A stretch of DNA of 64,000 nt from Leifsonia sp. Root4 (lineage in GTDB: Bacteria; Actinomycetota; Actinomycetes; Actinomycetales; Microbacteriaceae), in NCBI RefSeq assembly GCF_001425085.1, contig NZ_LMDN01000001.1, positions 1,080,550 to 1,144,549 on the forward strand, in the 5' to 3' direction. Below, one piece after another: positions 45,502-54,670 of this stretch; the stretch's first letter is position 1, and the number at the start of each line of letters is the position of its first letter. The notes beneath the pieces were generated by a model, which saw nothing but the letters and a program-made list of their open reading frames with translations, had not been told where the DNA came from and searched no databases. A program made the position numbers and the translations under genes.

Positions 45502-46716
45502 GTGTCGACGTCGCACCAGGAACGCCCGCAGACCGCGGGCGTGAGCGCCCCCGTCCACGCCGTCACCGAGCGGCGAGTGGCGAGCGCGGCCAAGCCAACG
45601 CGTGATGGAGGCGGTCGTCTCGTCGTCGAAGGTCTCGAGAAGCAGTACGAACTCGACGGCACTGCGATCCCGGTCGTCAAGGGCGTCACCTTCACCATCG
45701 AGCCCGGGACGTTCTACTCCCTGCTCGGCCCCTCCGGATGCGGGAAGACGACCACCCTGCGCTGCGTTGCGGGCCTGGAGAACAGCAATGGCGGACGCAT
45801 CTCGCTGGATGGCAGGGTGCTCTCCACCGGCACCGAGCACGTGTCGCCGGACAAGCGTGACGTGGGAATGGTGTTCCAAAACTATGCGATCTGGCCGCAC
45901 ATGAGTGTCCTCGCCAACGCGGTCTTCCCGCTCCAGGTGTCTCGGGGCAGGCTGCCGAAGAAGGAGGCCACGAAGCGCGCGATGGAGGCGCTGGAGATCG
46001 TGCAGCTCGACGAGTTCGCTCAGCGGCCGGCGACAGCGCTCTCCGGCGGCCAGCAGCAGCGCCTCGCACTCGCCCGTGCGCTGGTGCACCGGCCCCGACT
46101 GCTGCTGCTCGACGAACCGCTCAGCAACCTTGATGCGAAGCTCCGCGACACCATGCGCAACGAGCTCCGCAGCCTGCAACAGCGCCTCGGGATCACCGCG
46201 CTCTACGTCACGCACGACCAATCCGAGGCCTTGTCGATGTCTGACCGCGTCGCGGTGATGAATCAGGGTCGCATCGTGCAGGAGGCAACGCCTCGGGATC
46301 TGTATTTCAAGCCCGCTGACCGCTTCGTTGCCGACTTCGTCGGCCGGGTGAACATGATCTCGGCCGTGGTTCGCGGCCGGAGCGCGAACGGAGACGCACT
46401 CGTCGAGGCGTTCGGCACACGGCTGATCACGCCCTGCCCGAGCGAGGTCGGGACCGGCCGCGAGGTGACCATCACCTTCAGGCCGGAGAGCGTGCGTTGG
46501 CACGACGTCGCACCCGATCTCCCGAACGTGGTTCCGGCCCGAGTGGTGCGCGTGGAGTTCCTGGGCGAGATCGTGGAGTTCGAGGTAGAGATCCTGAGCG
46601 GACAGACCGTGGTGGGCAGCCTCGTCGCGCGCGGAGCTCCGTTGAACTCGCCCTCCACGGGCAGCGAAATCTACATCGAACTCGCGCCACACAGTTGTCG
46701 TGTGCTGGCCGCCTGA
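45502..46716 (+). CDS. ABC importer ATP-binding protein (FbpC/PotA-like)
   Basis: ATPase of 404 residues, GTG start after AGAGGAG. Walker A is LGPSGCGKTTTLRCVAG near residue 76; the signature LSGGQQQRLALARALVHRP, Walker B LLLLDEPLSNLDAKL and the switch His in YVTHDQSEALSMSDR follow in order. Residues about 290-400 form a TOBE domain that may sense substrate. The first 45 residues are a disordered extension not common in the family. It is the first gene of a three-gene operon with a binding lipoprotein and a fused permease. Confidence 0.93.
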   Translation: MSTSHQERPQTAGVSAPVHAVTERRVASAAKPTRDGGGRLVVEGLEKQYELDGTAIPVVKGVTFTIEPGTFYSLLGPSGCGKTTTLRCVAGLENSNGGRISLDGRVLSTGTEHVSPDKRDVGMVFQNYAIWPHMSVLANAVFPLQVSRGRLPKKEATKRAMEALEIVQLDEFAQRPATALSGGQQQRLALARALVHRPRLLLLDEPLSNLDAKLRDTMRNELRSLQQRLGITALYVTHDQSEALSMSDRVAVMNQGRIVQEATPRDLYFKPADRFVADFVGRVNMISAVVRGRSANGDALVEAFGTRLITPCPSEVGTGREVTITFRPESVRWHDVAPDLPNVVPARVVRVEFLGEIVEFEVEILSGQTVVGSLVARGAPLNSPSTGSEIYIELAPHSCRVLAA

Positions 46717-46767
46717 TCGCACCACCCCACAACACGCAACAGATCAAGTCAGAGAGGACTTTCGATC

Positions 46768-47925
46768 ATGGTCAAACGCAACACACTCGTCGCGACAGCG
46801 GCGGTAGGGCTGCTGTTCCTCAGCGCCTGCGCGGGAACATCCGAAGCGACTCCGGAGGCGCTCCCGACCGGAGCCGGAGCATCGGACGCCACCTGCGACG
46901 CCTCCCAGCTGGGTGCCATCACCCGGTGCGAGAACTTCTATGAGGACTTCTGGCCGGGAATCGACTCCCAGTTGGACACCATCTACGAAACGGCGAAGGC
47001 CACTGATGGCGGACGCCTGGTGATCTGGGACTGGTACGAACAGTCTCCCGAGGTGGTTGCCGAGTTCAACAAGCGCTTCCCCGACATCACGATCGAGTCC
47101 CGCGGGCTCACCTACAACCTGTCGTCGGCGATCATCTCGGCGAAGGCGACCGGAGAGCGCAACACCGACATCGTGTCCGGCTCCATCGTCACGACCGCCC
47201 CGATGTACGACGAAGGCTACTGGGAGAAGGTCGACTGGACGGAGTTCGGCGTACCGGAAGAGTTCCTGACCATCGGTGCCCCCGAGATGGTGCCCGACAG
47301 CATCAACGGCTCCCTCATGCAGTACAACTCGGACAAGATCGAGGTGCCTGACTCGCTGGACGGCCTGCTCGATCCGAAGTACGAGGGCAAGGTCTCCATC
47401 GCCGGCTACAACCCCGTCGTCTTCGAGGCCTATGGGATGGCCGAGGGCGAGGAGGCCATGGTCGACCTGATCACCGAGCTGAAGTCGTCCGGCACGATGC
47501 AGCTGATGGAGGATCAGAACACACCGCTCTCCAGCGGTGATGTGCCGATCTCGCTGAACCAGACCCTGTTCAACCCGAACCCCTCGCTGAAGGTTGCTCC
47601 GTTTGAACACGCCGGCGTCTGGGCGCAGTTCTCTGGCGTGAATGTCGATGCCAAGAACAAGGCTGCAGCCATGCTGTGGATTCTCTGGAACTCCTACGAC
47701 CCGGATTGGCTCGAGCTGCGCATGACGGACGAGCGATTCGCCACCACCCAGGTGCCGTACGCGGGCCTCCCGCAGTCGCTCTTCGACCAGTCCACGGGAC
47801 TCATGAAGACGAACGCCGAGGCGCTGCTACTGGGCCTCGAGACGGGCGCAGGGACAGAGACGCAGGCCGAGCGAGACGCCTGGATCGCCATGGTCGGCGC
47901 AGCCGACGAAGCACTGAACGGATAG
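46768..47925 (+). CDS. ABC importer substrate-binding lipoprotein (family 1)
   Basis: Binding protein of 385 residues. Signal peptide MVKRNTLVATAAVGLLFLSAC with lipobox LSAC and lipidated Cys21. The fold of iron(III)/polyamine/aminoethylphosphonate binding proteins is suggested by GGRLVIWDWYEQSPEVVAEFNKRFPDI, GSLMQYNSDKIEVPDSLDGLLDPKYEGKVSI and the later VNVDAKNKAAAMLW. The extra segment at residues 30-75 before the first domain strand is unusual. There are none of the clustered tyrosines typical for Fe(III) sites, so an organic anion or amine ligand is more likely. AGAGAGGA precedes the ATG. Confidence 0.9.
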   Translation: MVKRNTLVATAAVGLLFLSACAGTSEATPEALPTGAGASDATCDASQLGAITRCENFYEDFWPGIDSQLDTIYETAKATDGGRLVIWDWYEQSPEVVAEFNKRFPDITIESRGLTYNLSSAIISAKATGERNTDIVSGSIVTTAPMYDEGYWEKVDWTEFGVPEEFLTIGAPEMVPDSINGSLMQYNSDKIEVPDSLDGLLDPKYEGKVSIAGYNPVVFEAYGMAEGEEAMVDLITELKSSGTMQLMEDQNTPLSSGDVPISLNQTLFNPNPSLKVAPFEHAGVWAQFSGVNVDAKNKAAAMLWILWNSYDPDWLELRMTDERFATTQVPYAGLPQSLFDQSTGLMKTNAEALLLGLETGAGTETQAERDAWIAMVGAADEALNG

Positions 47926-47928
47926 TAG

Positions 47929-49809
47929 ATGTTTCAGGTAGGACGGACCACGAAGGCCGCGCGTTCTCGGCCGACCACGATGACGGTTGCGATGATCATT
48001 GCCGGAACGGTGATCTTCCTGGTTCTCGCGATCCCGCTGATCGTGCAGATCATCACGGCGTTCCGTGGTCCGTTCCTACCGTTCGGAGTGCCCTCCGCAG
48101 AGTGGACGACGGAGAACTTCGTCACCCTGTGGAGCCTGCGCGAAGACTTCTGGGCGGTACTGGGCTCCACTGCGGCTTTCGTGGGCGGCTCGACGGTGCT
48201 CTCACTGCTCATGGCCTTCGGGCTTGCCTGGGTCACTGTGCGCACGGATGCTCCGGCGCGCCGGATCATCTCGGTGTTCGTCATCGTGCCGTTCATCATC
48301 CCGCCCATCGTCAAGGCCCAGGCGTATCTGCTGATGCTCTCGCCGGAGACCGGCATCCTCAATCAGCTGCTCCGCCTGCTGCCGTTCACCGGCGATGTGC
48401 CGATCGACCCCTATGCCTTCTCCACGATGATCGTCATCCAGTCGCTCACGAACGTGACGTTCCCGTACCTGATGATCGTCCCCCTGCTGACCAACATGGA
48501 TGGATCCCTCGAGGAATCCGCCCGGGTGTCCGGTGCGTCCTGGGCCCAGACACTCCGGCGAGTCACCCTGCCGATGCTGTGGCCCGGCCTGCTCGGCGTC
48601 ATGGTCCTGACCTTCATCCTGGGGATCGGAAGCCTCGAAGTCCCGCTCTTGTTCGGACAGGAATCGGGCAAGGACATCTTCGCGCTCAAGCTGTGGACGC
48701 TCATCGGCTCACGGGCAGGCCAGCTGCCGCAGTATGGCCTCGCGGCCGCCTGGGGTGTCATCTTCCTGGTGATCACGACGATCGCTTTCGTGATCTATCT
48801 GAGGGCGACCAGGAACGCCGAGCGCCGTGCATCCGTGACCGGCAAGGGCTTCAAGCCGACGGTGATGAAGCTCGGGGCCTGGCGCGCCCCCGTGCTCACG
48901 GCGATCTTCATCTTCATTCTGCTGACCGCGGTGATCCCGCTGTTCGCCCTGCTCTGGGCCGCGATCACCCCGTACCCGATCGGCTTCTCGTTCTCTGCCC
49001 TGTTCGAGCTGACGCAGTTCACCTCATTCGGGGCGGTGTTCAGCGACCCGGAGTTCTGGGCATCACTCGGCCGCACACTGATCATCGCCGGTGGCAGTGC
49101 GACCATCGCGTGCATCGCGGCGACGGTTCTCGCCTACGGAATCGCACGGGGCAAGAAGACGTTCCGCTCGAAGGCCATGGACTTGTTCGCCTCGTCCTCG
49201 GTGGCGATCCCGGCGACGATCGCCGGCTTCGCCATGTTCCTCACCTTCATGGTCATCAATCCATGGATCCCGCTGGCGGGCACAGTCGCCGCGCTGGTCA
49301 TCGCATACTCCTATCGAGTGTCCATCGCCTACCGCGGCGGGTACAGCGCCACGATGCAGATCAAGATGGAGCTGGAGGAGGCCGCGATGACGAGCGGCGC
49401 CACCCGGTTCGAGGGGTTCCGGCGGATCGTCGGCCCGCTGCTGATGCCGACCGTCTTCGCCGTGTGGATTCAGATGTTCATCCTCGGAACGAACGAGTTC
49501 ACACTGCCGGCGTTCATGGCGACGCCGGAGTCCCGGCCGATTTCGGTGTACATGTACGCGATGATCAACCCGCGCTCGGCGCAGATCTATGCCCCGGACA
49601 AGGGCGCCGCGATGGCGCTGATATTCACCCTGCTGGTGTTCGCGATCGGCTACGGCCTGCAGTGGCTCGTGTCGCTGGCCGCAATCGGTCGTGCGAAGCG
49701 TCGTGTCACCGATCTCGCCATGCCGCCGAGACTCGAGGAGGCACCCGAGGATGCATCGGCCACCGTCTCAATCGCGGTGCAGGAGCATCGAGACCTGGTC
49801 AGGCGGTGA
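47929..49809 (+). CDS. ABC importer permease, two-domain fusion (FbpB-like)
   Basis: Membrane protein of 626 residues with about 12 helices, made of two BPD-type permease halves. Each half has an EAA loop that docks the ATPase: EESARVSGASWAQTLRRVTLPML near residue 195 and EEAAMTSGATRFEGFRRIVGPLL near residue 485. One chain thus replaces two permease subunits, as in iron(III) and some thiamine or phosphonate systems. The start is three bases after the binding-protein stop, with two adjacent stops TAGTAG, so translation is coupled. Substrate unknown. Confidence 0.93.
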   Translation: MFQVGRTTKAARSRPTTMTVAMIIAGTVIFLVLAIPLIVQIITAFRGPFLPFGVPSAEWTTENFVTLWSLREDFWAVLGSTAAFVGGSTVLSLLMAFGLAWVTVRTDAPARRIISVFVIVPFIIPPIVKAQAYLLMLSPETGILNQLLRLLPFTGDVPIDPYAFSTMIVIQSLTNVTFPYLMIVPLLTNMDGSLEESARVSGASWAQTLRRVTLPMLWPGLLGVMVLTFILGIGSLEVPLLFGQESGKDIFALKLWTLIGSRAGQLPQYGLAAAWGVIFLVITTIAFVIYLRATRNAERRASVTGKGFKPTVMKLGAWRAPVLTAIFIFILLTAVIPLFALLWAAITPYPIGFSFSALFELTQFTSFGAVFSDPEFWASLGRTLIIAGGSATIACIAATVLAYGIARGKKTFRSKAMDLFASSSVAIPATIAGFAMFLTFMVINPWIPLAGTVAALVIAYSYRVSIAYRGGYSATMQIKMELEEAAMTSGATRFEGFRRIVGPLLMPTVFAVWIQMFILGTNEFTLPAFMATPESRPISVYMYAMINPRSAQIYAPDKGAAMALIFTLLVFAIGYGLQWLVSLAAIGRAKRRVTDLAMPPRLEEAPEDASATVSIAVQEHRDLVRR

Positions 49810-49824
49810 ATCCGCGACAGCGGT

Positions 49825-50601
49825 TCAGTCCGTGACGCTGGTCAGCTTGAAGTAGGCGCCGGTCGAGTCGGTGACCCCGGCCAGCCGCCCGAATGGCGTG
49901 TCCTCCGGCGCCTCGATCACCTCGCCGCCGTGCGCCAGAATGCGGCCGAGGGTGGCGTCGACGTCCAGCACTCCGAAGTACACCTGCCAGTTCGATGCGA
50001 CGCCATCGCGGAGATGCCGCGACGCATCCATGATCCCGGCGCGCGGCACGCCGTCGGCCACGAAGCGGCTGTACCGGAAGTCGTCGCTGTCGCCCATTGA
50101 TTCCATCGTCCAGCCGAGCGCGCGCTCGTAGAAGGCGACGGACTCCGTGTATTCGCGTGTGTGCAGCTCGTGCCAGACCGCGGATCCGGGCCGCCCGAAC
50201 ATCCCAAATCCCTCATGCTCGCCGGGCTGCCAGAGGCCGAACGCTGCGCCGCCGGGATCGACCGCGATTGCGCTCGTGCCCATCTCCGGCACCACCATCG
50301 GCGGGGCCACGAGGCTGCCACCGGCCGTCTCGACTGCGGATGCCGCTGCCACGGCATCCGGAGCCAACATGTAGGTCATCCAGTTGTCCGTGCCCGCCGC
50401 CCCGGCGGAGTTCTTCATGAGCCCGGCGAGTTTCTTGTTCGAGCGGTAGAAGGTGATGTAGCCGTCGGCATCGCTGTGGTCTCCCGCGACGGCTTCCCAG
50501 TCGAAGACCTCGACGTAGAACGCGAGCGACTGTTCGACGTCCGAGCTGGCGAGCTCCACCCAGCAGGGGGCTCCCGGCACCGTGTTCACGTGATCGGGCA
50601 T
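49825..50601 (-). CDS. VOC-family protein with two glyoxalase-like domains
   Basis: Protein of 258 residues from ATG 50601 (GGGAGA upstream). Two vicinal-oxygen-chelate modules are visible: CWVELASSDVEQSLAFYVEVFDWEA at residues 12-36 and VWHELHTREYTESVAFYERALGWTMES at about 143-170, each followed by a GVTDSTGAYF- or AVDPGGAAFGLWQPGEHEG-type end strand. It resembles the CFP-30 subfamily of actinobacterial glyoxalase/bleomycin-resistance-like proteins. Enzymatic activity is unknown. It is convergent with the ABC permease gene, only 15 bases apart. Confidence 0.88.
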   Translation of the reverse strand: MPDHVNTVPGAPCWVELASSDVEQSLAFYVEVFDWEAVAGDHSDADGYITFYRSNKKLAGLMKNSAGAAGTDNWMTYMLAPDAVAAASAVETAGGSLVAPPMVVPEMGTSAIAVDPGGAAFGLWQPGEHEGFGMFGRPGSAVWHELHTREYTESVAFYERALGWTMESMGDSDDFRYSRFVADGVPRAGIMDASRHLRDGVASNWQVYFGVLDVDATLGRILAHGGEVIEAPEDTPFGRLAGVTDSTGAYFKLTSVTD

Positions 50602-50673
50602 GAGTCGTCTCCCATCGATCGTGTCCGCCCCCGCACCGGGGCCCGTCGACGCGGCGTCGACGCGACAGGGCAA

Positions 50674-50710
50674 GGCTACGCCGCCGTCCGACTGTCGGAA
50701 AGGTGTAGCC
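50674..50710 (-). terminator. Hairpin downstream of hutG
   Basis: GGCTAC at 50674-50679 pairs with GTAGCC at 50705-50710, and inside it TCCGAC-T-GTCGGA (50687-50699) is a perfect small stem. It begins 12 bases after the hutG stop. Another perfect palindrome, GTCGACGC-G-GCGTCGAC, is at 50645-50661. Confidence 0.6.
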
Positions 50711-50721
50711 GGGGCCTGGCC

Positions 50722-51669
50722 TCAGCGCAGCGCGAGCCCGGCCGCCACCTCAAGTACGCAGAGCGCGGCGAGGCGAACGGTGCGGCCGTCCTCGGCATCC
50801 GCGGTGGAATCGACCTCGGCGATGTCGACAGAGCGCACGCGCCGGTCGGCACCGGCGGCGCGGGCGGCCAGGCGCAGCTCGTAGGCGGAGATGCCGCCGG
50901 GAACCGATGCGGGGCAGCCGGGGGCGACGGAGCGGTCGCAGACGTCGACATCGAGGTCGACGTGCACCGGACCGCCGCCGGCACCGGCGATGTCGAGCGC
51001 CTCGGCCATCACGTCGCTCATCGGTCGGCGGTGCAACTCATCGCGGTGCACGACGGTGATGCCCAAGTCGCGGGCGCGCTCGGCGTAGCGACGGGAGTTC
51101 GCGAAGTCGGCGATGCCGATCTGCACGATCCGGGTTCCGGCGAGGCCGGCCTCGACGAGACGGCGAACGGGCGAGCCGTTGTTGACCCCGTCGCGCAGGT
51201 CGTAGTGCGCGTCGAGTGTCACCAGGCCGGCGCTCGGCAAGGCGTCGCCCCAGGTTCCGAGAGCCGAGGCGACGGTCACCGAGTTGTCACCACCAAGCGC
51301 TATGACCACGTCGGCAAGGGCGGCGGCCCGCGCCACCGCGGCCAGCGCGCGCTTCTCGCCCTCCGGCCCGTCCGGTTCGTGCACGTTGCCACAGTCGACG
51401 ATGGTGAGGTCGGCGATCGAGCGGATGCCCTCGCGCACGCCGCGGTCGGCGATGATTGCGTCAGAGTAGCGGGGCAGCACCGCGCGGATGGCGTCGGGCG
51501 TCTCGCCGGCGTTGGTGGTGGAGAGCGAGGTGCGCCAGGCCGGCAGTCCGATCATGGCCAGGTCGACGTGCGCGCCCGGCATGAGGGCGTCCGGCGCCGG
51601 CCAGCCGCCGGTTCGCGGCCAGAGCGGGTCGTGCGGGAGGGCGGGCGAGTGGGGTGTCTGCGTCGTCAC
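50722..51669 (-). CDS. hutG: Formimidoylglutamase HutG (ureohydrolase family)
   Basis: Arginase-fold enzyme of 315 residues, GTG start. Manganese-site motifs are LGGDNSVTVASALG (Asn for the usual His, common in this subgroup), TLDAHYDLRDG and VHVDLDVDVCDRSVAPGCPASVPGGISAYEL. It would hydrolyse N-formimidoyl-glutamate to glutamate and formamide, the final step after HutI. Although 20 kb from hutU and hutI, its promoter carries the same GTCTG-N6-CAGAC palindrome as hutH and hutU, which supports the assignment over agmatinase. A hairpin follows the gene. Confidence 0.87.
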   Translation of the reverse strand: MTTQTPHSPALPHDPLWPRTGGWPAPDALMPGAHVDLAMIGLPAWRTSLSTTNAGETPDAIRAVLPRYSDAIIADRGVREGIRSIADLTIVDCGNVHEPDGPEGEKRALAAVARAAALADVVIALGGDNSVTVASALGTWGDALPSAGLVTLDAHYDLRDGVNNGSPVRRLVEAGLAGTRIVQIGIADFANSRRYAERARDLGITVVHRDELHRRPMSDVMAEALDIAGAGGGPVHVDLDVDVCDRSVAPGCPASVPGGISAYELRLAARAAGADRRVRSVDIAEVDSTADAEDGRTVRLAALCVLEVAAGLALR

Positions 51670-51723
51670 AGCTCGACGTTAGCAATGCGGATGCCGCAGC
51701 GACAGGCATCCGCGTCGCCGCGT

Positions 51724-51739
51724 GTCTGCGCCCCCAGAC
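51724..51739. promoter_or_regulatory. Candidate Hut operator upstream of hutG
   Basis: GTCTGCGCCCCCAGAC has the same 5-base arms GTCTG/CAGAC and 6-base spacing as the palindromes before hutH and hutU. It lies 55 bases upstream of the hutG start. Confidence 0.6.
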
Positions 51740-51767
51740 GCCCACGCCCGCCTGATGCCGCAATCGC

Positions 51768-51822
51768 GAGTTGGCGCAATCCGCCCCTTCGCGCGCGCCC
51801 ACGGGGCCGATTGCGCCAACTC
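51768..51822. repeat. Intergenic palindrome, family A copy 3
   Basis: Arms GAGTTGGCGCAATCCGCCCC (51768-51787) and the complement at 51803-51822 with one mismatch, loop of 15 bases. It lies 15 bases downstream of the epimerase gene, whose transcript it could end. Confidence 0.8.
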
Positions 51823-51837
51823 ACCGGAGGACGGGTC

Positions 51838-52833
51838 TCAGCGTGCCGCGGCGAGACGCCGCAGCAGCTCGGCTTCGCGCTCGGCGCTCAGGCCCGCTCG
51901 CCGCGCACGGGCGAGGCCCCGGCTTCGTTCCCACTCGAGCACATCGCTGAGCAGCTCGGCGCGCGGCCGGTGCGTGAGCCCTGCGGCCTCCGCGGCCCGC
52001 CCCGATCGGGCCGAGAACCCGGCGAAGTCCGGGTCGGGGAGCCACAAGGCCAGCGACTCCTCCCCCATGAACTCCTCGACGCCGTTGGCCAGGAGCCAGG
52101 CGGATGACGCGAGAACAGCATCGCCGCGATGGCCGCCGATCCGGCGGCTCTCCTCGATCCACTCGCCCAGCGGCACCACCGGTCCGACGGTGTTGACGGT
52201 GCCGTGCAGCCGGCGTTCGGCGGAGTCGACGATGAAGGCGACGAGATCACGCACGTCGATGACCTGGGTCGGCAGGGCCGGCTCGTCCGGCACCAGGAGC
52301 GGGGCATCCGGCGCACGCGCGGCGCGCGCGACCCAGGCCCCGCTGCGCCCGGTGTGGTCGCCGGGGCCGCCGATCACTCCCGGTCGCAGGATGAGCAGCT
52401 TCTCAACGAGCGCGGCACGGGAGGCCAGCTCGACCGCCGCCTTGGCCTCGCCGTACTCCGACTTCTCCGCCCGGTTGGCCTGCAGCGGTTGGTAGGTGGC
52501 GGCCGACTCGTCGGCGCCGACGTCGGCAGCCGAGGCGTAGACGCTGGTCGAGGAGATCAGCGTCCAGTGCGCGGCCCGGTCGCCGAGCGCCGCCAGCGCC
52601 TCCCGCACGAAGGCCGGCTGCCACGAGATCTCCACCACGGCGTCCCAGTCACGGTCGGCGACGGCCGCGTAGGCGTCGGGGCGCGTACGGTCGGCGACGA
52701 CGAGCGTCGCGGCATCCGGAACCGGCCCGGACTCCCCTCTCGCCAGGGCGGTGACCCCATGCCCACGGGCCAGGGCCTCGCGGGCGATCTCTCGGCCGAG
52801 CCAGGCCGTTCCACCCAGAATCAGAATCTGCAT
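51838..52833 (-). CDS. NAD-dependent epimerase/dehydratase-like protein (extended SDR)
   Basis: Protein of 331 residues. The Rossmann start is MQILILGGTAWLGREIAREALARGHGV. WTLISSTSVYA and SEYGEAKAAVE give the Ser and YxxxK catalytic residues, and LRPGVIGGPGD is the following loop. VIDVRDLVAFIVDSAE is also typical. Actinobacterial homologues are usually annotated as sugar-nucleotide or mycothiol-pathway-like reductases without proven substrate. It is a single gene followed by palindrome family A and preceded by a long hairpin region. Confidence 0.88.
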   Translation of the reverse strand: MQILILGGTAWLGREIAREALARGHGVTALARGESGPVPDAATLVVADRTRPDAYAAVADRDWDAVVEISWQPAFVREALAALGDRAAHWTLISSTSVYASAADVGADESAATYQPLQANRAEKSEYGEAKAAVELASRAALVEKLLILRPGVIGGPGDHTGRSGAWVARAARAPDAPLLVPDEPALPTQVIDVRDLVAFIVDSAERRLHGTVNTVGPVVPLGEWIEESRRIGGHRGDAVLASSAWLLANGVEEFMGEESLALWLPDPDFAGFSARSGRAAEAAGLTHRPRAELLSDVLEWERSRGLARARRAGLSAEREAELLRRLAAAR

Positions 52834-52902
52834 GCGCCCATCTCAGCAGAGGCGTTCGCTGTTCGGCAGCCCTGTTCTCTGCGAGCGTGCGCCCGGCCGG
52901 AC

Positions 52903-52955
52903 TTTCGGGTGACACTCCGGCGCCGCTGCCCGCACTCGCAGCGTGTCGCCCGAAA
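52903..52955 (-). terminator. Long-loop inverted repeat, family C, downstream of the NUDIX gene
   Basis: TTTCGGGTGACAC at 52903-52915 pairs with GTGTCGCCCGAAA at 52943-52955 (one G-T pair), loop 27 bases. It is placed between the NUDIX stop and the epimerase start. Confidence 0.55.
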
Positions 52956-52958
52956 CAC

Positions 52959-53038
52959 CGGCCGGCGGTACGGGGCCGGCCGACGGGCCACGGACTGGCC
53001 GGTGGGCCGGCCGGTGAATTGGCCGACGGATTGGCCGT
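52959..53038. repeat. Degenerate GGCCGG/GGCCGACGG tandem tract
   Basis: Eighty bases made of repeated GGCCGG, GGCCGACGG and TTGGCCG words, ending 26 bases before the NUDIX stop. I see no reading frame or regulator site in it. Confidence 0.55.
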
Positions 53039-53063
53039 ATGAGATGGACCGCTGGCGGGTCGC

Positions 53064-53582
53064 TCAGCTTCCGCGCTGGAAGCGGGTCTCACCGGCGGGG
53101 CTGAGCGCGGCGCGCACCCGCTCGAGCATGTTCGCTGACATCGGCGGCAGCGCGTCGAGCGCGAACCACCCGGCGGCCGTGTTCTCGCCGTCGGCCGGGT
53201 GCGGTTCGCCGCTCACCCAGCGGCAGCGGAAGACGAGGTCGAGGTAGGCGGCCCTGTCGCCGTTCGCGTATGCGCGCTCCGGCAGCGTCTGCACCCAGGC
53301 GAGCCGCTCGACCGCGGCCACGATGTCGGCCTCCTCGAGCACCTCGCGTGCCGCGGCATCCGCGGGCTCTTCGCCGGGGTCGATGATGCCGGTCACCGGC
53401 GTCCACGCGCCGGTGTCGGCTCGCCGGACGAGCAGCACCTCCGTGCCGGATGCCGCGTCCTGCCCCGCTTCGGCGGTCGCCCGCGCTGGTTCACGCAGCA
53501 CGACCGCGGTCACACCGCTCAACCAGAGCGGAGCGGTGCCGATCTTCTCGCGCAGGGTGAGCACGAAGTCCGGGGTCGCCAT
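53064..53582 (-). CDS. NUDIX hydrolase
   Basis: Protein of 172 residues. The Nudix box is GIIDPGEEPADAAAREVLEEADI at about residues 64-86, matching GX5EX7REUXEEXGU except for Ala in place of the last Gly. It would hydrolyse a nucleoside diphosphate derivative such as an oxidised or modified nucleotide. The start lies eight bases after the lactate dehydrogenase stop, so the two are cotranscribed. The substrate is not predictable. Confidence 0.9.
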   Translation of the reverse strand: MATPDFVLTLREKIGTAPLWLSGVTAVVLREPARATAEAGQDAASGTEVLLVRRADTGAWTPVTGIIDPGEEPADAAAREVLEEADIVAAVERLAWVQTLPERAYANGDRAAYLDLVFRCRWVSGEPHPADGENTAAGWFALDALPPMSANMLERVRAALSPAGETRFQRGS

Positions 53583-53590
53583 GCCCGCGC

Positions 53591-54544
53591 CTAGGAGAAC
53601 AGCGCGATTGAGGAGCGGAGCGCGTCGGCGGAGCCCTGCAACAGCTCCTCCTCGCGCGCGTCCAACGAGATGTCGAGCACCCGCTGCACGCCACCGGCCC
53701 CGACGATCGACGGCACGCTGAGCGCGACGCCGTCGATGCCGCGGTAGCCGTGCAGCACGCTGGAGACCGGCAGGATGCTGCGCTCATCGCGCAGCACCGC
53801 CTCGACGATCCGCGCACCGGAGAGCCCGATCGCGTAGTTGGTCGCACCCTTGCCCGCGATGATCTTGTACGCCGCGTTGACGACGTCGTGGGTGAGCGTC
53901 TCGAGGCGCTCGCGCGGGAAGAGCACGCGGCCGGCGTCATCGGTCCACGCACCCAGCGGCGTCTGCCCGATCGTCGCCGAGGACCAGAGCGGGAACTCGC
54001 TGTCGCCGTGCTCGCCGACGATGAGCGCGTGCACGCTCTGCGGGGCGATCTGTGCGGCCTCGGCCACGAGCCAGCGCAGCCGCGCGGAGTCGAGCACGGT
54101 GCCGGAGCTGAAGATGCGCCCCGGCGGCAGTTCGGTGATGCGTTCGGCGACGGCGGTGAGCACGTCACAGGGGTTCGTCACGAGGATGAACACGGCGTTC
54201 GGCGCCAGCGCGACGAGCTGCGGCAGCATCGCCTCGAGGATACGCACGTTGACGCCCGCCAGCTCGAGGCGGGTCTGGCCGGGTTCTTGCTTCGCGCCGG
54301 CGGTGATGACGACGACATCCGAATCGGCGACCAGCTCGATGTCGCTGCCGCCGGTGATGCGCGAGGCCCCGGTGAATGGGGTGCCGTGGGCGAGGTCGAG
54401 CACCTCCGCCTCGGCCTTCGCGGTGTCGATGTCGTAGAGCACGACCTCCCTGGCCGAACCGCGGATCAGGGCGGCATAGGCGAGGGATGAGCCGACACTT
54501 CCGGCCCCGACGATGGTGAGCTTGGTGCTGCGAGCGAGCGTCAT
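53591..54544 (-). CDS. ldh: L-lactate dehydrogenase
   Basis: NAD-dependent enzyme of 317 residues reducing pyruvate to L-lactate. LTIVGAGSVGSSLAYAALIRG is the cofactor loop, DVVVITAGAKQEPGQTRLEL the mobile loop with its substrate Arg (GQTRLE), VTNPCDVLTAV and GEHGDSEFPLWSSA the catalytic Asp-His region. The Gln in EPGQTR, not Arg, marks lactate rather than malate dehydrogenase. ATG 54544 is used; an upstream in-frame start at 54622 adds 26 unlikely residues. It is followed by a NUDIX gene. Confidence 0.94.
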   Translation of the reverse strand: MTLARSTKLTIVGAGSVGSSLAYAALIRGSAREVVLYDIDTAKAEAEVLDLAHGTPFTGASRITGGSDIELVADSDVVVITAGAKQEPGQTRLELAGVNVRILEAMLPQLVALAPNAVFILVTNPCDVLTAVAERITELPPGRIFSSGTVLDSARLRWLVAEAAQIAPQSVHALIVGEHGDSEFPLWSSATIGQTPLGAWTDDAGRVLFPRERLETLTHDVVNAAYKIIAGKGATNYAIGLSGARIVEAVLRDERSILPVSSVLHGYRGIDGVALSVPSIVGAGGVQRVLDISLDAREEELLQGSADALRSSIALFS

Positions 54545-54670
54545 ACCCTCAGTATTGCCGAAAGCGCGGCGCGCAGCGCCGCGAAAGGCGGCAGCCCCTA
54601 GCCACGCAATCTCAGGACCCACAAGCGATGCTGGCGCGGTTCGGACGTCACTCGGCGGGAATCAGCTCCG

